The notes below the pieces were generated by a model, which was not told the DNA's origin, searched no databases, and worked only from the letters and a program-made list of their open reading frames with translations. 8,426 nt of DNA, from NCBI GenBank assembly GCA_027017505.1, contig JALUQR010000181.1, positions 1 through 8,426 on the forward strand. Reading direction: 5' to 3'. The stretch is from a bacterium. Lineage in GTDB: Bacteria > Desulfobacterota > GWC2-55-46 > DRQE01. The translations under genes were made by a program, and so were the position numbers. Shown here in pieces: positions 1 through 6,345 of the stretch. Position 1 is the stretch's first letter; each line of letters begins with the position of its first letter.

Positions 1-540
1 CCTTTCAGCCCAGCGGTGGGTAAGCTCCATGGAGTTTTTTGTGTAGTCCCTGTCTGCAGGATACGGGGTGCACTCATCAAGGACCATCATTATGTCCGAG
101 CCAAGAGAAAGCTGTATCTTTACCGCGAGCTCGGGGGTGAGGAAGAACTCACTGCCGTCCAGATGGGAGCGAAACCTGACGCCATCCTCTGTAAGCTCCC
201 TCAGGGGAGAGAGGCTGAAGACCTGGTAGCCCCCGCTGTCTGTAAGGATGGGTTTCTTCCAGTTCATGAATCTGTGTATCCCGCCGAGCCTTTCTATAAG
301 CCTGTGGCCCGGTCTTAAAAACAGATGATAGGTGTTTGCAAGTATAATCTGGCATCCCAGGGAGTAAAGCTCCTCAGGGGTGAGTGCCTTTACAGTTGCC
401 TGTGTGCCAACGGGCATGAACACGGGGGTTTCCACCTCGCCCCTGGCTGTGGTGATACAGCCAAGCCTGGGCCCTGTTCTGCCACCGCTTATGAGCCTGA
501 AGCCAAACCTTCTGTTAGATGATGAGCATACAGTCTCCAT
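1..540 (-). CDS. tgt: tRNA-guanine transglycosylase, N-terminal 180 residues (3' end cut by window)
   Basis: Tgt exchanges guanine 34 in the anticodon of tRNAs for Asp, Asn, His and Tyr for the queuosine precursor preQ1 in bacteria. Translating the minus strand from the ATG at 540-538 gives 180 open codons to the window edge. The TIM-barrel signatures are clear: ETPVFMPVGTQATVKA at about residues 37-52, the TDSGGYQVF segment whose Asp101 matches the conserved general acid/base Asp of the family, and LDECTPYPA with Asp155, the base-recognition Asp. The catalytic nucleophile Asp and the C-terminal zinc site lie beyond the window. No other ATG, GTG or TTG lies between this start and the conserved core, so 540 is the best start. 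It sits inside the end of queA (26-base overlap) with only a weak AGG upstream, suggesting translational coupling. The first nine residues (METVCSSSN) are a short extension relative to typical Tgt. Identification is certain; the start is likely. Confidence 0.96.
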   Translation of the reverse strand, partial: METVCSSSNRRFGFRLISGGRTGPRLGCITTARGEVETPVFMPVGTQATVKALTPEELYSLGCQIILANTYHLFLRPGHRLIERLGGIHRFMNWKKPILTDSGGYQVFSLSPLRELTEDGVRFRSHLDGSEFFLTPELAVKIQLSLGSDIMMVLDECTPYPADRDYTKNSMELTHRWAER

Positions 541-1531
541 AGCTGTAGAACCTGTATTTTTCCTTTATGGCAATCCGGTATGCCCGCATAATGGTGTCCT
601 TTCCTGCAAAGGCACACACAAGCATTATAAGGGTTGAGCCTGGCAGATGAAAATTGGTAACCATGGAGGAGACCACCCTGAAGCTGTACCCAGGGTATAT
701 AAAAAGCGATGTCTCTCCCTCAAGTACAGGGTTGTGCTCGTTACTGAAAACAGTCTCGAGGGTTCTGGTCACCGTGGTGCCCACAGCTATGATTCTTCTG
801 CCCTCTTTTTTTGCCCTCTTTATGGCATCAAAGACCTCTGGTGTAACCCTGTAGTATTCAGGATGAAGCCTGTGTTTTTCTATATCCCTTTCCCTTACAG
901 GCAGAAATGTGCCAGGCCCTGTATGAAGTGTTATGTGGTGTAGCTCCACCCCCTTTGAACGAATCTCCTCAAGCACCTTTTCTGTAAAGTGCAGACCTGC
1001 GGTGGGTGCTGCAACAGAGCCGTTGTGTTTTGCAAAGACAGTCTGGTATCTCTCTCTATCTATTGGCTCTGGGGCACGCCTTATGTAAGGTGGCAGTGGT
1101 ACCTCACCGCATCTTGAAAGTGCATCCTTAAGGGGCAGGGAAAAACTCATAAGAAAGAACCCATCTTTTTCTCTTTCCTCTACCGTTGCGTGGAAGTCCT
1201 CTGCGATATCTATCCTTACACCCTTTTTAAGCCCCCTTGCAGGTTTTGCCATGCACTGCCAGAGCCCGGCCCTCTGCTCCTTTACCACAAGAAGCTCTAT
1301 GTGTCCGCCTGTGGGCTTTCTGCCCCTCAGACGTGCGGGTATAACCCTGCTATCGTTTAGAACCAGGAGGTCTCCTTCCCTGAGGTAGTCCACTATCTGT
1401 GGGAATCTTCTGTGCTCCACCCTTCCGTCCTCTCTGTGGAGCACCATGAGCCTTGACGCATCTCTTCTTTCTGCAGGATAGCGTGCGATGAGCTCTTCGG
1501 GCAGGGGATAGAGGAACTCTTCTGGTCTCAT
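515..1531 (-). CDS. queA: S-adenosylmethionine:tRNA ribosyltransferase-isomerase
   Basis: QueA transfers and isomerises the ribosyl part of S-adenosylmethionine onto preQ1 in tRNA, making epoxyqueuosine, the step after Tgt. The 338-residue product has normal family length. Recognisable blocks run in order: an N-terminal YPLPEELIARYPAERRDASRL segment, NDSRVIPARL (59-68), KPARGLKKG, VAAPTAGLHFTEKVLEEI, HTGPGTFLPVR, VGTTVTRTLE and the C-terminal SMVTNFHLPGSTLIML block. The reading frame stays open 33 codons further upstream, but those codons overlap spoIID in another frame and do not resemble QueA, so I place the start at ATG 1531-1529. A GAGGG sequence overlaps the spoIID stop, five bases upstream of the start, consistent with coupled translation. 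The queA-tgt gene order is a classic bacterial pairing. No key motif appears missing. Confidence 0.97.
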   Translation of the reverse strand: MRPEEFLYPLPEELIARYPAERRDASRLMVLHREDGRVEHRRFPQIVDYLREGDLLVLNDSRVIPARLRGRKPTGGHIELLVVKEQRAGLWQCMAKPARGLKKGVRIDIAEDFHATVEEREKDGFFLMSFSLPLKDALSRCGEVPLPPYIRRAPEPIDRERYQTVFAKHNGSVAAPTAGLHFTEKVLEEIRSKGVELHHITLHTGPGTFLPVRERDIEKHRLHPEYYRVTPEVFDAIKRAKKEGRRIIAVGTTVTRTLETVFSNEHNPVLEGETSLFIYPGYSFRVVSSMVTNFHLPGSTLIMLVCAFAGKDTIMRAYRIAIKEKYRFYSYGDCMLII

Positions 1532-1536
1532 CACCC

Positions 1537-2658
1537 TCAATATATCCTCTTCAGTTTTGTGCCAGGATAGTAGTGTTTGAGTATCTCCCTGTAGGAATAT
1601 CCCCTCTCTGCCATTCCTCTGGCGCCCCACTGCGAGAGTCCCACCCCATGGCCAGAACCCCTGCCCCTGAAGATAAAAAACCTGCCCCTTTTCTTTACAC
1701 TGAAAAGGGTACTCTTTATCACCCCGTAGCCGAGAATCCCCCTTAACTGTTCACCCCTGAGAACCACTGTCCTTCCATAGGCATCCCTTATGCTTACCTT
1801 TTTCACCCTGCCTGTTGAGGACCTCTTTTTGACGATTATGGCCACGGGAACAGCCAGCTCATAGCCCGCCCTGTTGAGGGCAGACTCTATTGTGGTTGCC
1901 CTGAGATAGGCCTCCCACCTGTAGTTTGGTGCAAGAGAGTCGTATCTGCTTTTTACAGACCTCAGATATGGATAGTCCTTTGACCACACCTCCCTTGCAT
2001 ACTCTGTGATACCACCTGCGTTTGAGTGATACACCGTAAGTGCAGGCTCACCACGGTAGAAGAGAACCTCCCCGCGTGTTGCCCTTACAGCACTTAGCAC
2101 CCTTTCGTCCTCCCTGTGGGCACCACTGTAGAGCTGATGCATGCTGGTTGCGGTAAGATGAAAGGGAAGATGCTCCCTCTTTCTTTTCTGATACACTGCG
2201 TATGTCCTTGCTATAACGCTCTGTGCCTTGAGCATCTCCATGGGCCAGCTACTTGAGACCTCACTGTTTATAATACCCGCAACATAGTCCTCAAGCGAAA
2301 CTTCGTTTATAACCAGAAGGCCCTTTTCATCCTGGTCTATCTCTATTGTGCCACGGTAGGGTCTTTGGTCTATGTGGATGAACCTTTCTGCAGGATGAAG
2401 CCTCAGGGGAGGTTCCACCTCTCTGCGGTTGACCCTCAGGTATCCATGCCTGCTGTAGGATACCTTAAGGATTGCTCCCTCACGGGCTCCCTCTATGTGA
2501 AGCCTTTTGACCCCCTCTTTAATGAGTATCCTTACGGTCTGTCCTGGCTGTGGCCTTAAGAGAGGATACTCCCTCTGGCCTGCACAGCCAGAGACAAGCA
2601 AAAGCATGGCAAAAAACACTGGGGAAGCCCTTCCTATGGCCACTGAAGTTATTTTCAT
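1537..2658 (-). CDS. SpoIID/LytB-domain lipoprotein, probable peptidoglycan lytic transglycosylase
   Basis: The 373-residue product starts with a lipoprotein signal: a basic start, a hydrophobic stretch (about 13-22) and a lipobox LVSGC with Cys25 as lipidation site. The body matches the SpoIID domain. The LEDYVAGIINSE block ends in Glu133, which aligns with the catalytic Glu of Bacillus SpoIID, followed by LKAQSVIARTYAVYQ (143-157), a YHSNAGGITEYAREVW block and the C-terminal GSGHGVGLSQWGARGMAERGY motif (from about 334). SpoIID in sporulators cleaves denuded glycan strands during engulfment. Homologues are widespread in non-sporulating diderm bacteria, where their role is less defined, so a cell-wall remodelling role is inferred. 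The open frame continues 133 codons upstream but is unrelated there. ATG 2658 gives the signal peptide and overlaps the DUF2065 stop as ATGA, with no Shine-Dalgarno sequence, implying coupling. The residues after Cys25 (Ala, Gly) lack the inner-membrane retention Asp. Confidence 0.92.
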   Translation of the reverse strand: MKITSVAIGRASPVFFAMLLLVSGCAGQREYPLLRPQPGQTVRILIKEGVKRLHIEGAREGAILKVSYSRHGYLRVNRREVEPPLRLHPAERFIHIDQRPYRGTIEIDQDEKGLLVINEVSLEDYVAGIINSEVSSSWPMEMLKAQSVIARTYAVYQKRKREHLPFHLTATSMHQLYSGAHREDERVLSAVRATRGEVLFYRGEPALTVYHSNAGGITEYAREVWSKDYPYLRSVKSRYDSLAPNYRWEAYLRATTIESALNRAGYELAVPVAIIVKKRSSTGRVKKVSIRDAYGRTVVLRGEQLRGILGYGVIKSTLFSVKKRGRFFIFRGRGSGHGVGLSQWGARGMAERGYSYREILKHYYPGTKLKRIY

Positions 2659-2873
2659 CGCATGTAATACTTTACCAGATAGAGTATGAGTATGCCAGAG
2701 AACATGGACACCAGTCCCATAATACGCAGGTCCCTGTCGGGCACAGTTGCTATGGTGAGTGCCCATCTTTTGATCTTCCCTGGAAAGGCAAAATAGGGTA
2801 TGCCCTCGAGTATGAGTATCACCCCTATAACGCTGAATATGAATGCCATGGCAGAACCAGATATAACAGACAT
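2655..2873 (-). CDS. DUF2065 (YjeT-like) small membrane protein
   Basis: This 72-residue protein has two hydrophobic segments, about residues 10-30 and 50-68. They flank a short loop with the DUF2065 pattern: LEGIPYFAFPGKIKRWA followed by VPDRDLRIMGLVSMFSG. Family members are small inner-membrane proteins, such as YjeT of Escherichia coli. Their biochemical role is unknown, and nothing here defines one. The start at ATG 2873-2871 has only an AGG directly against it. An internal ATG at 2849 (before AFIFSV) would give a length closer to the shortest family members but has no ribosome binding site. The gene ends in an ATGA overlap with the spoIID-type gene, so the two are probably translated together. 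A 7-bp hairpin lies immediately upstream of the start. Confidence 0.85.
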   Translation of the reverse strand: MSVISGSAMAFIFSVIGVILILEGIPYFAFPGKIKRWALTIATVPDRDLRIMGLVSMFSGILILYLVKYYMR

Positions 2874-2874
2874 C

Positions 2875-2896
2875 CTGCGGGAAGAACAGCCCGCAG
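2875..2896 (-). promoter_or_regulatory. Hairpin abutting the DUF2065 start codon
   Basis: In the 33-base gap between the methyltransferase stop and the DUF2065 start, the transcript can form a perfect 7-bp stem, CTGCGGG paired with CCCGCAG, around an 8-base loop. The downstream arm ends two bases before the ATG and includes the only purine-rich bases that could act as a ribosome binding site (GCAGG). No run of T follows, so this does not look like an intrinsic terminator. A role in limiting translation initiation or protecting an mRNA end is an inference from position alone. Confidence 0.4.
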
Positions 2897-2906
2897 TTTG
2901 AACCCT

Positions 2907-3470
2907 TTATTTTACCGCAGATATGATGTAATGGGAAGTGCCAAAGGATGTTACCCCTTCTATACAGAAGCCCGCATCGGTTATGAGCCCCTGTGCCTCT
3001 TTCAGGGCGAGCCTTTCGTGGAAGGGAGGCCCCTCTTTTTCCCTCTTCTTCTTCCACTCAAGCACAACCATAGATGCACCTTTCCTCATGATTCTCTTTA
3101 CCTCTTTCAGAAATCGCAGTTTATTTTCTGTCTCGTGGAGCACATAGGCGAGCAGTGCGAAGTCCACACTTCGTGCTGAAAGTGGTATTCTGTGCTCATC
3201 TGACACGATGGGCACTATGTTTTTTCTTCTGGTTCTTCTTTTAAGCATCCTTATCATCTCTTCCTGCACATCTATTGCGTAGACGAGCCCGCTTCTGCCA
3301 ACTATGTTTGATGCGGGTATGGTAAAAAACCCCGGGCCACAGCCCACATCCGCAACGGTCATGCCACTTTCAAGCCCGCAGTCTCTCAGAAACTGGTGTG
3401 GCCTGACCGTGGTGTATCTTTCCTCTGAAAGCAGTTTCTCCACACTATGTGGACTGAACTTGTGAGCCAT
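2907..3470 (-). CDS. Class I SAM-dependent methyltransferase
   Basis: The 187-residue product is a compact Rossmann-fold methyltransferase. Motif I is VADVGCGPGF at residues 39-48, the acidic residue at the end of the second strand is in YAIDVQ (Asp67), motif II-like DEHRIPLS is at 91-98, and the motif IV region is SVDFALLAYVLHE. Members with the same opening MAHKF are annotated only as class I SAM methyltransferases, and the substrate cannot be deduced. I chose ATG 3470-3468 because the family begins at this MAHKF and a GGTGG lies six bases upstream. A GTG three codons earlier (3479) is possible but would overlap the previous gene. With the ATG start, only one base separates it from the stop of the CopD-like gene, so the two are likely co-translated. 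Small-molecule, quinone-like or protein substrates are all open. Confidence 0.9.
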   Translation of the reverse strand: MAHKFSPHSVEKLLSEERYTTVRPHQFLRDCGLESGMTVADVGCGPGFFTIPASNIVGRSGLVYAIDVQEEMIRMLKRRTRRKNIVPIVSDEHRIPLSARSVDFALLAYVLHETENKLRFLKEVKRIMRKGASMVVLEWKKKREKEGPPFHERLALKEAQGLITDAGFCIEGVTSFGTSHYIISAVK

Positions 3471-3471
3471 A

Positions 3472-3936
3472 CTATCCACCCGTTCTTATCATCACAGCCA
3501 GCACAACTATGACAAGTGCTATAAGCAGGTTTGCCCTGCCGAGTATCATGGCTATTCTGGAATACCTCTGCGATGACCTTGCCCCCGGGCCAAACCAGAA
3601 GTCATGGAGCACACTGGTTACAAGCACCAGAACAACAAGGCCTATCTTCTCAAGCACCCTTCTTCCATAGGGTGTGGTATAGAACGATGGATTTGTAAGC
3701 ATATCAGGTGTTACACCCAGATAGTAGAGGTTCACCGGGCCTGTAATCAGGAGTATGGCCAGTGCTATCCAGCCCCAGAACCTGTACCTTGTGCCCACAA
3801 CCTGGTATATCTCCCTTTTCTTCTCAAGCTCAAGGGTCTTAAGAAACGGTGCAACCACAAGCGTTAGAAACAGCATGCCACCTATCCAGAATATGGCAGC
3901 AACCACATGAAGAAAAAGAGAAATCTTGAGTACCAC
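3472..3936 (-). CDS. CopD-like four-helix integral membrane protein
   Basis: The 154-residue product has four predicted membrane helices, roughly residues 5-31, 53-75, 95-115 and 130-150. The first carries the pattern LHVVAAIFWIGGMLFLTLVVAP, typical of small CopD-domain and related (DUF2269/DUF4149-like) membrane proteins. His10 in helix 1 and His111 in helix 3 are both inside or at the edge of the membrane and could bind haem or metal, as proposed for this fold. That is inference from position. Stand-alone members are of unknown function, and copper resistance should not be assumed. The start codon is GTG at 3936-3934, preceded by a strong AAGGAGGT sequence about ten bases upstream. No other start in frame explains that site. 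The stop lies one base before the methyltransferase ATG. Confidence 0.82.
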   Translation of the reverse strand: MVLKISLFLHVVAAIFWIGGMLFLTLVVAPFLKTLELEKKREIYQVVGTRYRFWGWIALAILLITGPVNLYYLGVTPDMLTNPSFYTTPYGRRVLEKIGLVVLVLVTSVLHDFWFGPGARSSQRYSRIAMILGRANLLIALVIVVLAVMIRTGG

Positions 3937-3945
3937 CTGTATCAG

Positions 3946-3953
3946 ACCTCCTT
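3946..3953 (-). promoter_or_regulatory. Strong Shine-Dalgarno site for the CopD-like gene
   Basis: The minus strand reads AAGGAGGT here, a near-perfect complement to the 16S rRNA 3' end, about ten bases before the GTG start at 3936. It supports the non-ATG start of the CopD-like gene. It also marks the beginning of a freshly initiated translational unit, in contrast to the coupled genes around it. Confidence 0.75.
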
Positions 3954-3959
3954 AATAGA

Positions 3960-5003
3960 TTATACTCCATAGCCCATGCCTTCAACCTTTATTATAGAAC
4001 CGCAGGAATCTTCTGAAAACTCAAACCTTACTGGCAGAAACCTCTCTATAACAGAGGCGTTTGTTCTTGCATGCAGGGTGATGGTGGGTGTGGATATTCT
4101 GGATACCCCCTCTGCCAGAGCCATATAAAGGAGCAACTGGTCAGAAAGGTGGCTATCCACAGCCCCCTTCATACTGCTGTAGCCCAGGAACTCATCTATA
4201 AGCTCATCTGCAACAGCCTCCATCCTCTTGCCCCTCTGGCCAAGGGCTGTAAAGCCAGCCCTTATGTTCTCGTACTCTGCGAGAAGGAACATATATACAC
4301 CCTTTCCTGGAGAGTCAACAGCCTTCAGGCTTATCTTCACATCCCTGAGTCCCTCTTTTTTGAGTCTCTCAAGGGCCCTCTCTATACCCCTTTCTGGTAT
4401 ATCCACTGGAAGCCCTGTGGCACCTGCCCTCAAGTATATTCCCTTAAGCTCACCCCTTTCCATGACATTTATCGGTTTCAGTGGTGGGCTTACCCCCTTT
4501 ATTGCAGACTCCACAATGCCCCCTCCCTCAGGATAAAAGCCATATCTTGATATTTCAAGTGTTGCCTTGATTCCCATGGGGGTTACTGCTGGAAGAAAGA
4601 CCTCTTTTATGTAGTCTGCGATGGGGCTCCAGTGCACATGGGTTCCGCCTTTAAGAACGAGACTGCAGTCTCCGTGAAACGAAAGGGGCAGAAGCACTGT
4701 CTGGAAGACAAGCCCCACTGAGCCTGCTGTTCTGAGCTCAAAGGAGAACTCTGTTCTGTGTGTTCTCCTATGTGGAACGAACACAACCTCTTTTGAGCCA
4801 GGCTCTGCTCCCCTTATGGTTGCTGACACGAGCTCTCCTGTTGCGTATATTGAGCGAAGGTGCTGTTCCTTGAGCCCTCCGTTTTTTCTGCCTGCCCTTA
4901 TGTTGTATATCCTGACGGGCACGAAAAGCAGGGCTGAAAGTGTCAACGAGGTTCTCAGAACCTGGCCACCGCCCTCGCCTGTGCTTCCGTCTATTTCTAT
5001 TAT
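3960..5003 (-). CDS. rtcA: RNA 3'-terminal phosphate cyclase, with apparent ATA start
   Basis: RtcA uses ATP to convert RNA 3'-phosphates to 2',3'-cyclic phosphates through an enzyme-AMP intermediate. The conserved N-terminus IEIDGSTGEGGGQVLRTSL can be read on the minus strand from 5000 downwards, followed by LTLSALLFVPVRIYNIRAGR, YGFYPEGGG and the C-terminal block TLHARTNASVIERFLPVRF. The His in TLHARTN matches the catalytic, adenylated His (309 in the Escherichia coli enzyme; 311 here if translation starts at 5003). The frame is open back to a stop at 5042-5040 but contains no ATG, GTG or TTG ahead of the conserved motif. The first such codon, TTG at 4946, would delete 19 residues including the glycine-rich motif. 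The best-placed candidate is ATA 5003-5001, overlapping the upstream TAA as ATAA, giving 347 residues; an ATT at 5024 behind GGAGAG is the alternative (354 residues). No rtcB or rtcR is in view. The identity is certain; the start is uncertain. Confidence 0.9.
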   Translation of the reverse strand: MIEIDGSTGEGGGQVLRTSLTLSALLFVPVRIYNIRAGRKNGGLKEQHLRSIYATGELVSATIRGAEPGSKEVVFVPHRRTHRTEFSFELRTAGSVGLVFQTVLLPLSFHGDCSLVLKGGTHVHWSPIADYIKEVFLPAVTPMGIKATLEISRYGFYPEGGGIVESAIKGVSPPLKPINVMERGELKGIYLRAGATGLPVDIPERGIERALERLKKEGLRDVKISLKAVDSPGKGVYMFLLAEYENIRAGFTALGQRGKRMEAVADELIDEFLGYSSMKGAVDSHLSDQLLLYMALAEGVSRISTPTITLHARTNASVIERFLPVRFEFSEDSCGSIIKVEGMGYGV

Positions 5004-5308
5004 TTTTTGAGTTCCCGTCCCAATCGCCTCTCCACGGACTTAAGTTTCTCTTCCATTCTGTTTGCGGGTCTGGACGGCCTGTCGTCTATCTTTATGGTGG
5101 TTATAACCCTGGGGGCTGTGTTCAGTGCCTCCTGGTGGCATCTTTTAACAAGTGCCATAACATCTTCCCAGCTACCCTCTACCACGGTTCCCATGGGGCC
5201 TGCCCTGTAGGGAAGCCCGCTTTCGTCAACAAGCTTCAGCACCCTGGCAACCTCATCCCCCAGGCTTTCGCCCTTTCCTATGGGCACAATGCTGAACTCT
5301 ACAAGCAT
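5000..5308 (-). CDS. MTH1187 family (UPF0045) thiamine-binding protein
   Basis: The 102-residue product matches the small MTH1187/YkoF-like ferredoxin-fold family. It opens with LVEFSIVPIGKGESLGDEVARVL, has the conserved PMGTVVEGSW loop around 38-47 and the RVITTIKIDDRP strand near 67-78. Structures of family members show a dimer or tetramer binding thiamine or a related hydroxymethylpyrimidine-type ligand, and the physiological role is not settled. The start at ATG 5308-5306 is fixed by a good AAGGAGGG site at 5323-5316, eight bases before the ATG, just after the amrS stop. The end reads CTC AAA AAA TAA, and this A6 run plus stop is where rtcA begins in the -1 frame. No thiamine biosynthesis or transport gene lies in the window. 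Confidence 0.88.
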   Translation of the reverse strand: MLVEFSIVPIGKGESLGDEVARVLKLVDESGLPYRAGPMGTVVEGSWEDVMALVKRCHQEALNTAPRVITTIKIDDRPSRPANRMEEKLKSVERRLGRELKK

Positions 5309-5315
5309 CCATCCG

Positions 5316-5323
5316 CCCTCCTT
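5316..5323 (-). promoter_or_regulatory. Shine-Dalgarno site for the thiamine-binding protein gene
   Basis: The minus strand reads AAGGAGGG, eight bases upstream of ATG 5308. It decides against the overlapping ATG at 5312-5310, which is out of frame and too close to this site. Confidence 0.7.
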
Positions 5324-5325
5324 TT

Positions 5326-6342
5326 TTAAAGTTCAACACCGTCTATTTCTGCCCCGCAGTAGGGGCACCTGCCATCCTTTATGCGGTTTGCCCTCACGAA
5401 GAACCCGTACCTTTCTATAAGGGTTCTACCACACATGTAGCAGTAGGTGGACTCACCCGCATCTCCTGGAATGTTGCCGGTGTATACATACCTGAGGCCC
5501 TCTTCAATACCTATCTCTCTTGCCCTGTGCAGTGTCTGCCTGGGTGTTGGTGGGGTGTCGGTCATCCTGTAGGCAGGATAGAAGGCACTTATGTGCCACG
5601 GTATCCCTGCGGACAGGGATTTAAGCCATCTTGCAAGCTCACGCAGTTCCTCCTCGCTGTCGTTCTGCCCTGGTATCACAAGGGTTGTGACCTCCACCCA
5701 TATACCCTCTCTGTGCATCGTTTCAACGCTTTCGAGCACATATTTGAGCCTTGCCCCACCACACACCCTTTTGTAGAACTCATCCCTGAAGGCCTTTACA
5801 TCCACATTGCAGGCATCTATAAGGCCCTTCATCTCCTGGATGCACTCCCATGTCATGTAGCCGTTTGTAACGAAGAGGTTTTTAAGCCCCCTTTTCTGTG
5901 CAAGCCTTGCACAGTCTATTGCGAACTCAAAGAATATGGTGGGCTCTGTGTATGTGTAGGATATGTTTTTACAGCCCGTTGCAAGTGCACTCTCCACAAC
6001 CTCTTCAGGGGTTACATCCTCTCCAGGGATTGCTCCTCCCCTTTCCTTTGGCATCTGGGAGAGCTCAAAGTTCTGACAGTGCAGACATCTGAAGTTACAT
6101 CCCACGGTTGCTATTGAATAGGAGAGGGAGGCAGGCTGAAAGTGAAAGAGGGGTTTTTTCTCCACGGGGTCTACATTCTGTGCAATGAGCTTTCCGTAGT
6201 TAAGGCTGTAGAGTGTGCCACCGCGGTTTTCCCTTACACCGCAGACACCCCGTTTTCCATCCTTTATGTGGCAACGGAAGTTGCAGAGGTAACACTCTAC
6301 AGTATCATCCTTAAGGGTTTTCCACAGCCGTGCCTTGTGCAT
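5326..6342 (-). CDS. amrS: AmmeMemoRadiSam system radical SAM enzyme AmrS
   Basis: The 338-residue product is a radical SAM protein of the AmrS type (related to pyruvate formate-lyase activating enzymes). The cluster-binding motif is C82-NFR-C86-LH-C89, in the context ATVGCNFRCLHCQNFELSQ. An N-terminal cysteine set (C17, C20, C24, C34), characteristic of AmrS, precedes it. After the barrel (SYTYTEPTIFFEFAID, LFVTNGYMT, DVKAFRDEFYK) comes a C-terminal zinc-ribbon-like pair, C301/C304 and C326/C329. The protein is named from its frequent association with AMMECR1 (AmrA) and Memo (AmrB) proteins; its reaction is unknown. Neither partner is in this window. The start at ATG 6342 follows GAGGAG, which overlaps the stop codon of the preceding gene seven bases upstream, so the two genes are tightly coupled. 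All cluster cysteines are present. Confidence is high for the family and low for any function. Confidence 0.95.
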   Translation of the reverse strand: MHKARLWKTLKDDTVECYLCNFRCHIKDGKRGVCGVRENRGGTLYSLNYGKLIAQNVDPVEKKPLFHFQPASLSYSIATVGCNFRCLHCQNFELSQMPKERGGAIPGEDVTPEEVVESALATGCKNISYTYTEPTIFFEFAIDCARLAQKRGLKNLFVTNGYMTWECIQEMKGLIDACNVDVKAFRDEFYKRVCGGARLKYVLESVETMHREGIWVEVTTLVIPGQNDSEEELRELARWLKSLSAGIPWHISAFYPAYRMTDTPPTPRQTLHRAREIGIEEGLRYVYTGNIPGDAGESTYCYMCGRTLIERYGFFVRANRIKDGRCPYCGAEIDGVEL

Positions 6343-6345
6343 CCA

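Noticed and set aside
149..355. Minus-strand open frame of 68 codons inside tgt
   Set aside because: It is in a different frame from the clearly recognisable Tgt sequence and matches nothing.
1532..1630. 33-codon upstream extension of queA
   Set aside because: It lies within the SpoIID C-terminal coding region, and homologous QueA sequence begins at MRPEEF (1531).
2659..3057. 133-codon upstream extension of the spoIID frame
   Set aside because: The extension overlaps two genes in other frames and does not resemble protein; the lipoprotein signal begins precisely at ATG 2658.
2550..3179. Plus-strand open frame of 209 codons
   Set aside because: It runs antisense across the methyltransferase, DUF2065 and spoIID genes, matches no family, is rich in His, Cys and Tyr in a shadow-like way, and has no ribosome binding site.
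3471..3479. GTG at 3479 as methyltransferase start
   Set aside because: It would add three residues (MDS) ahead of the family-typical MAHKF and has a poorer ribosome binding site than ATG 3470.
5527..6117. Plus-strand open frame of 196 codons opposite amrS
   Set aside because: It is antisense to a gene whose cysteine motifs are fully intact, and its cysteine-rich composition is what that coding strand produces in reverse.
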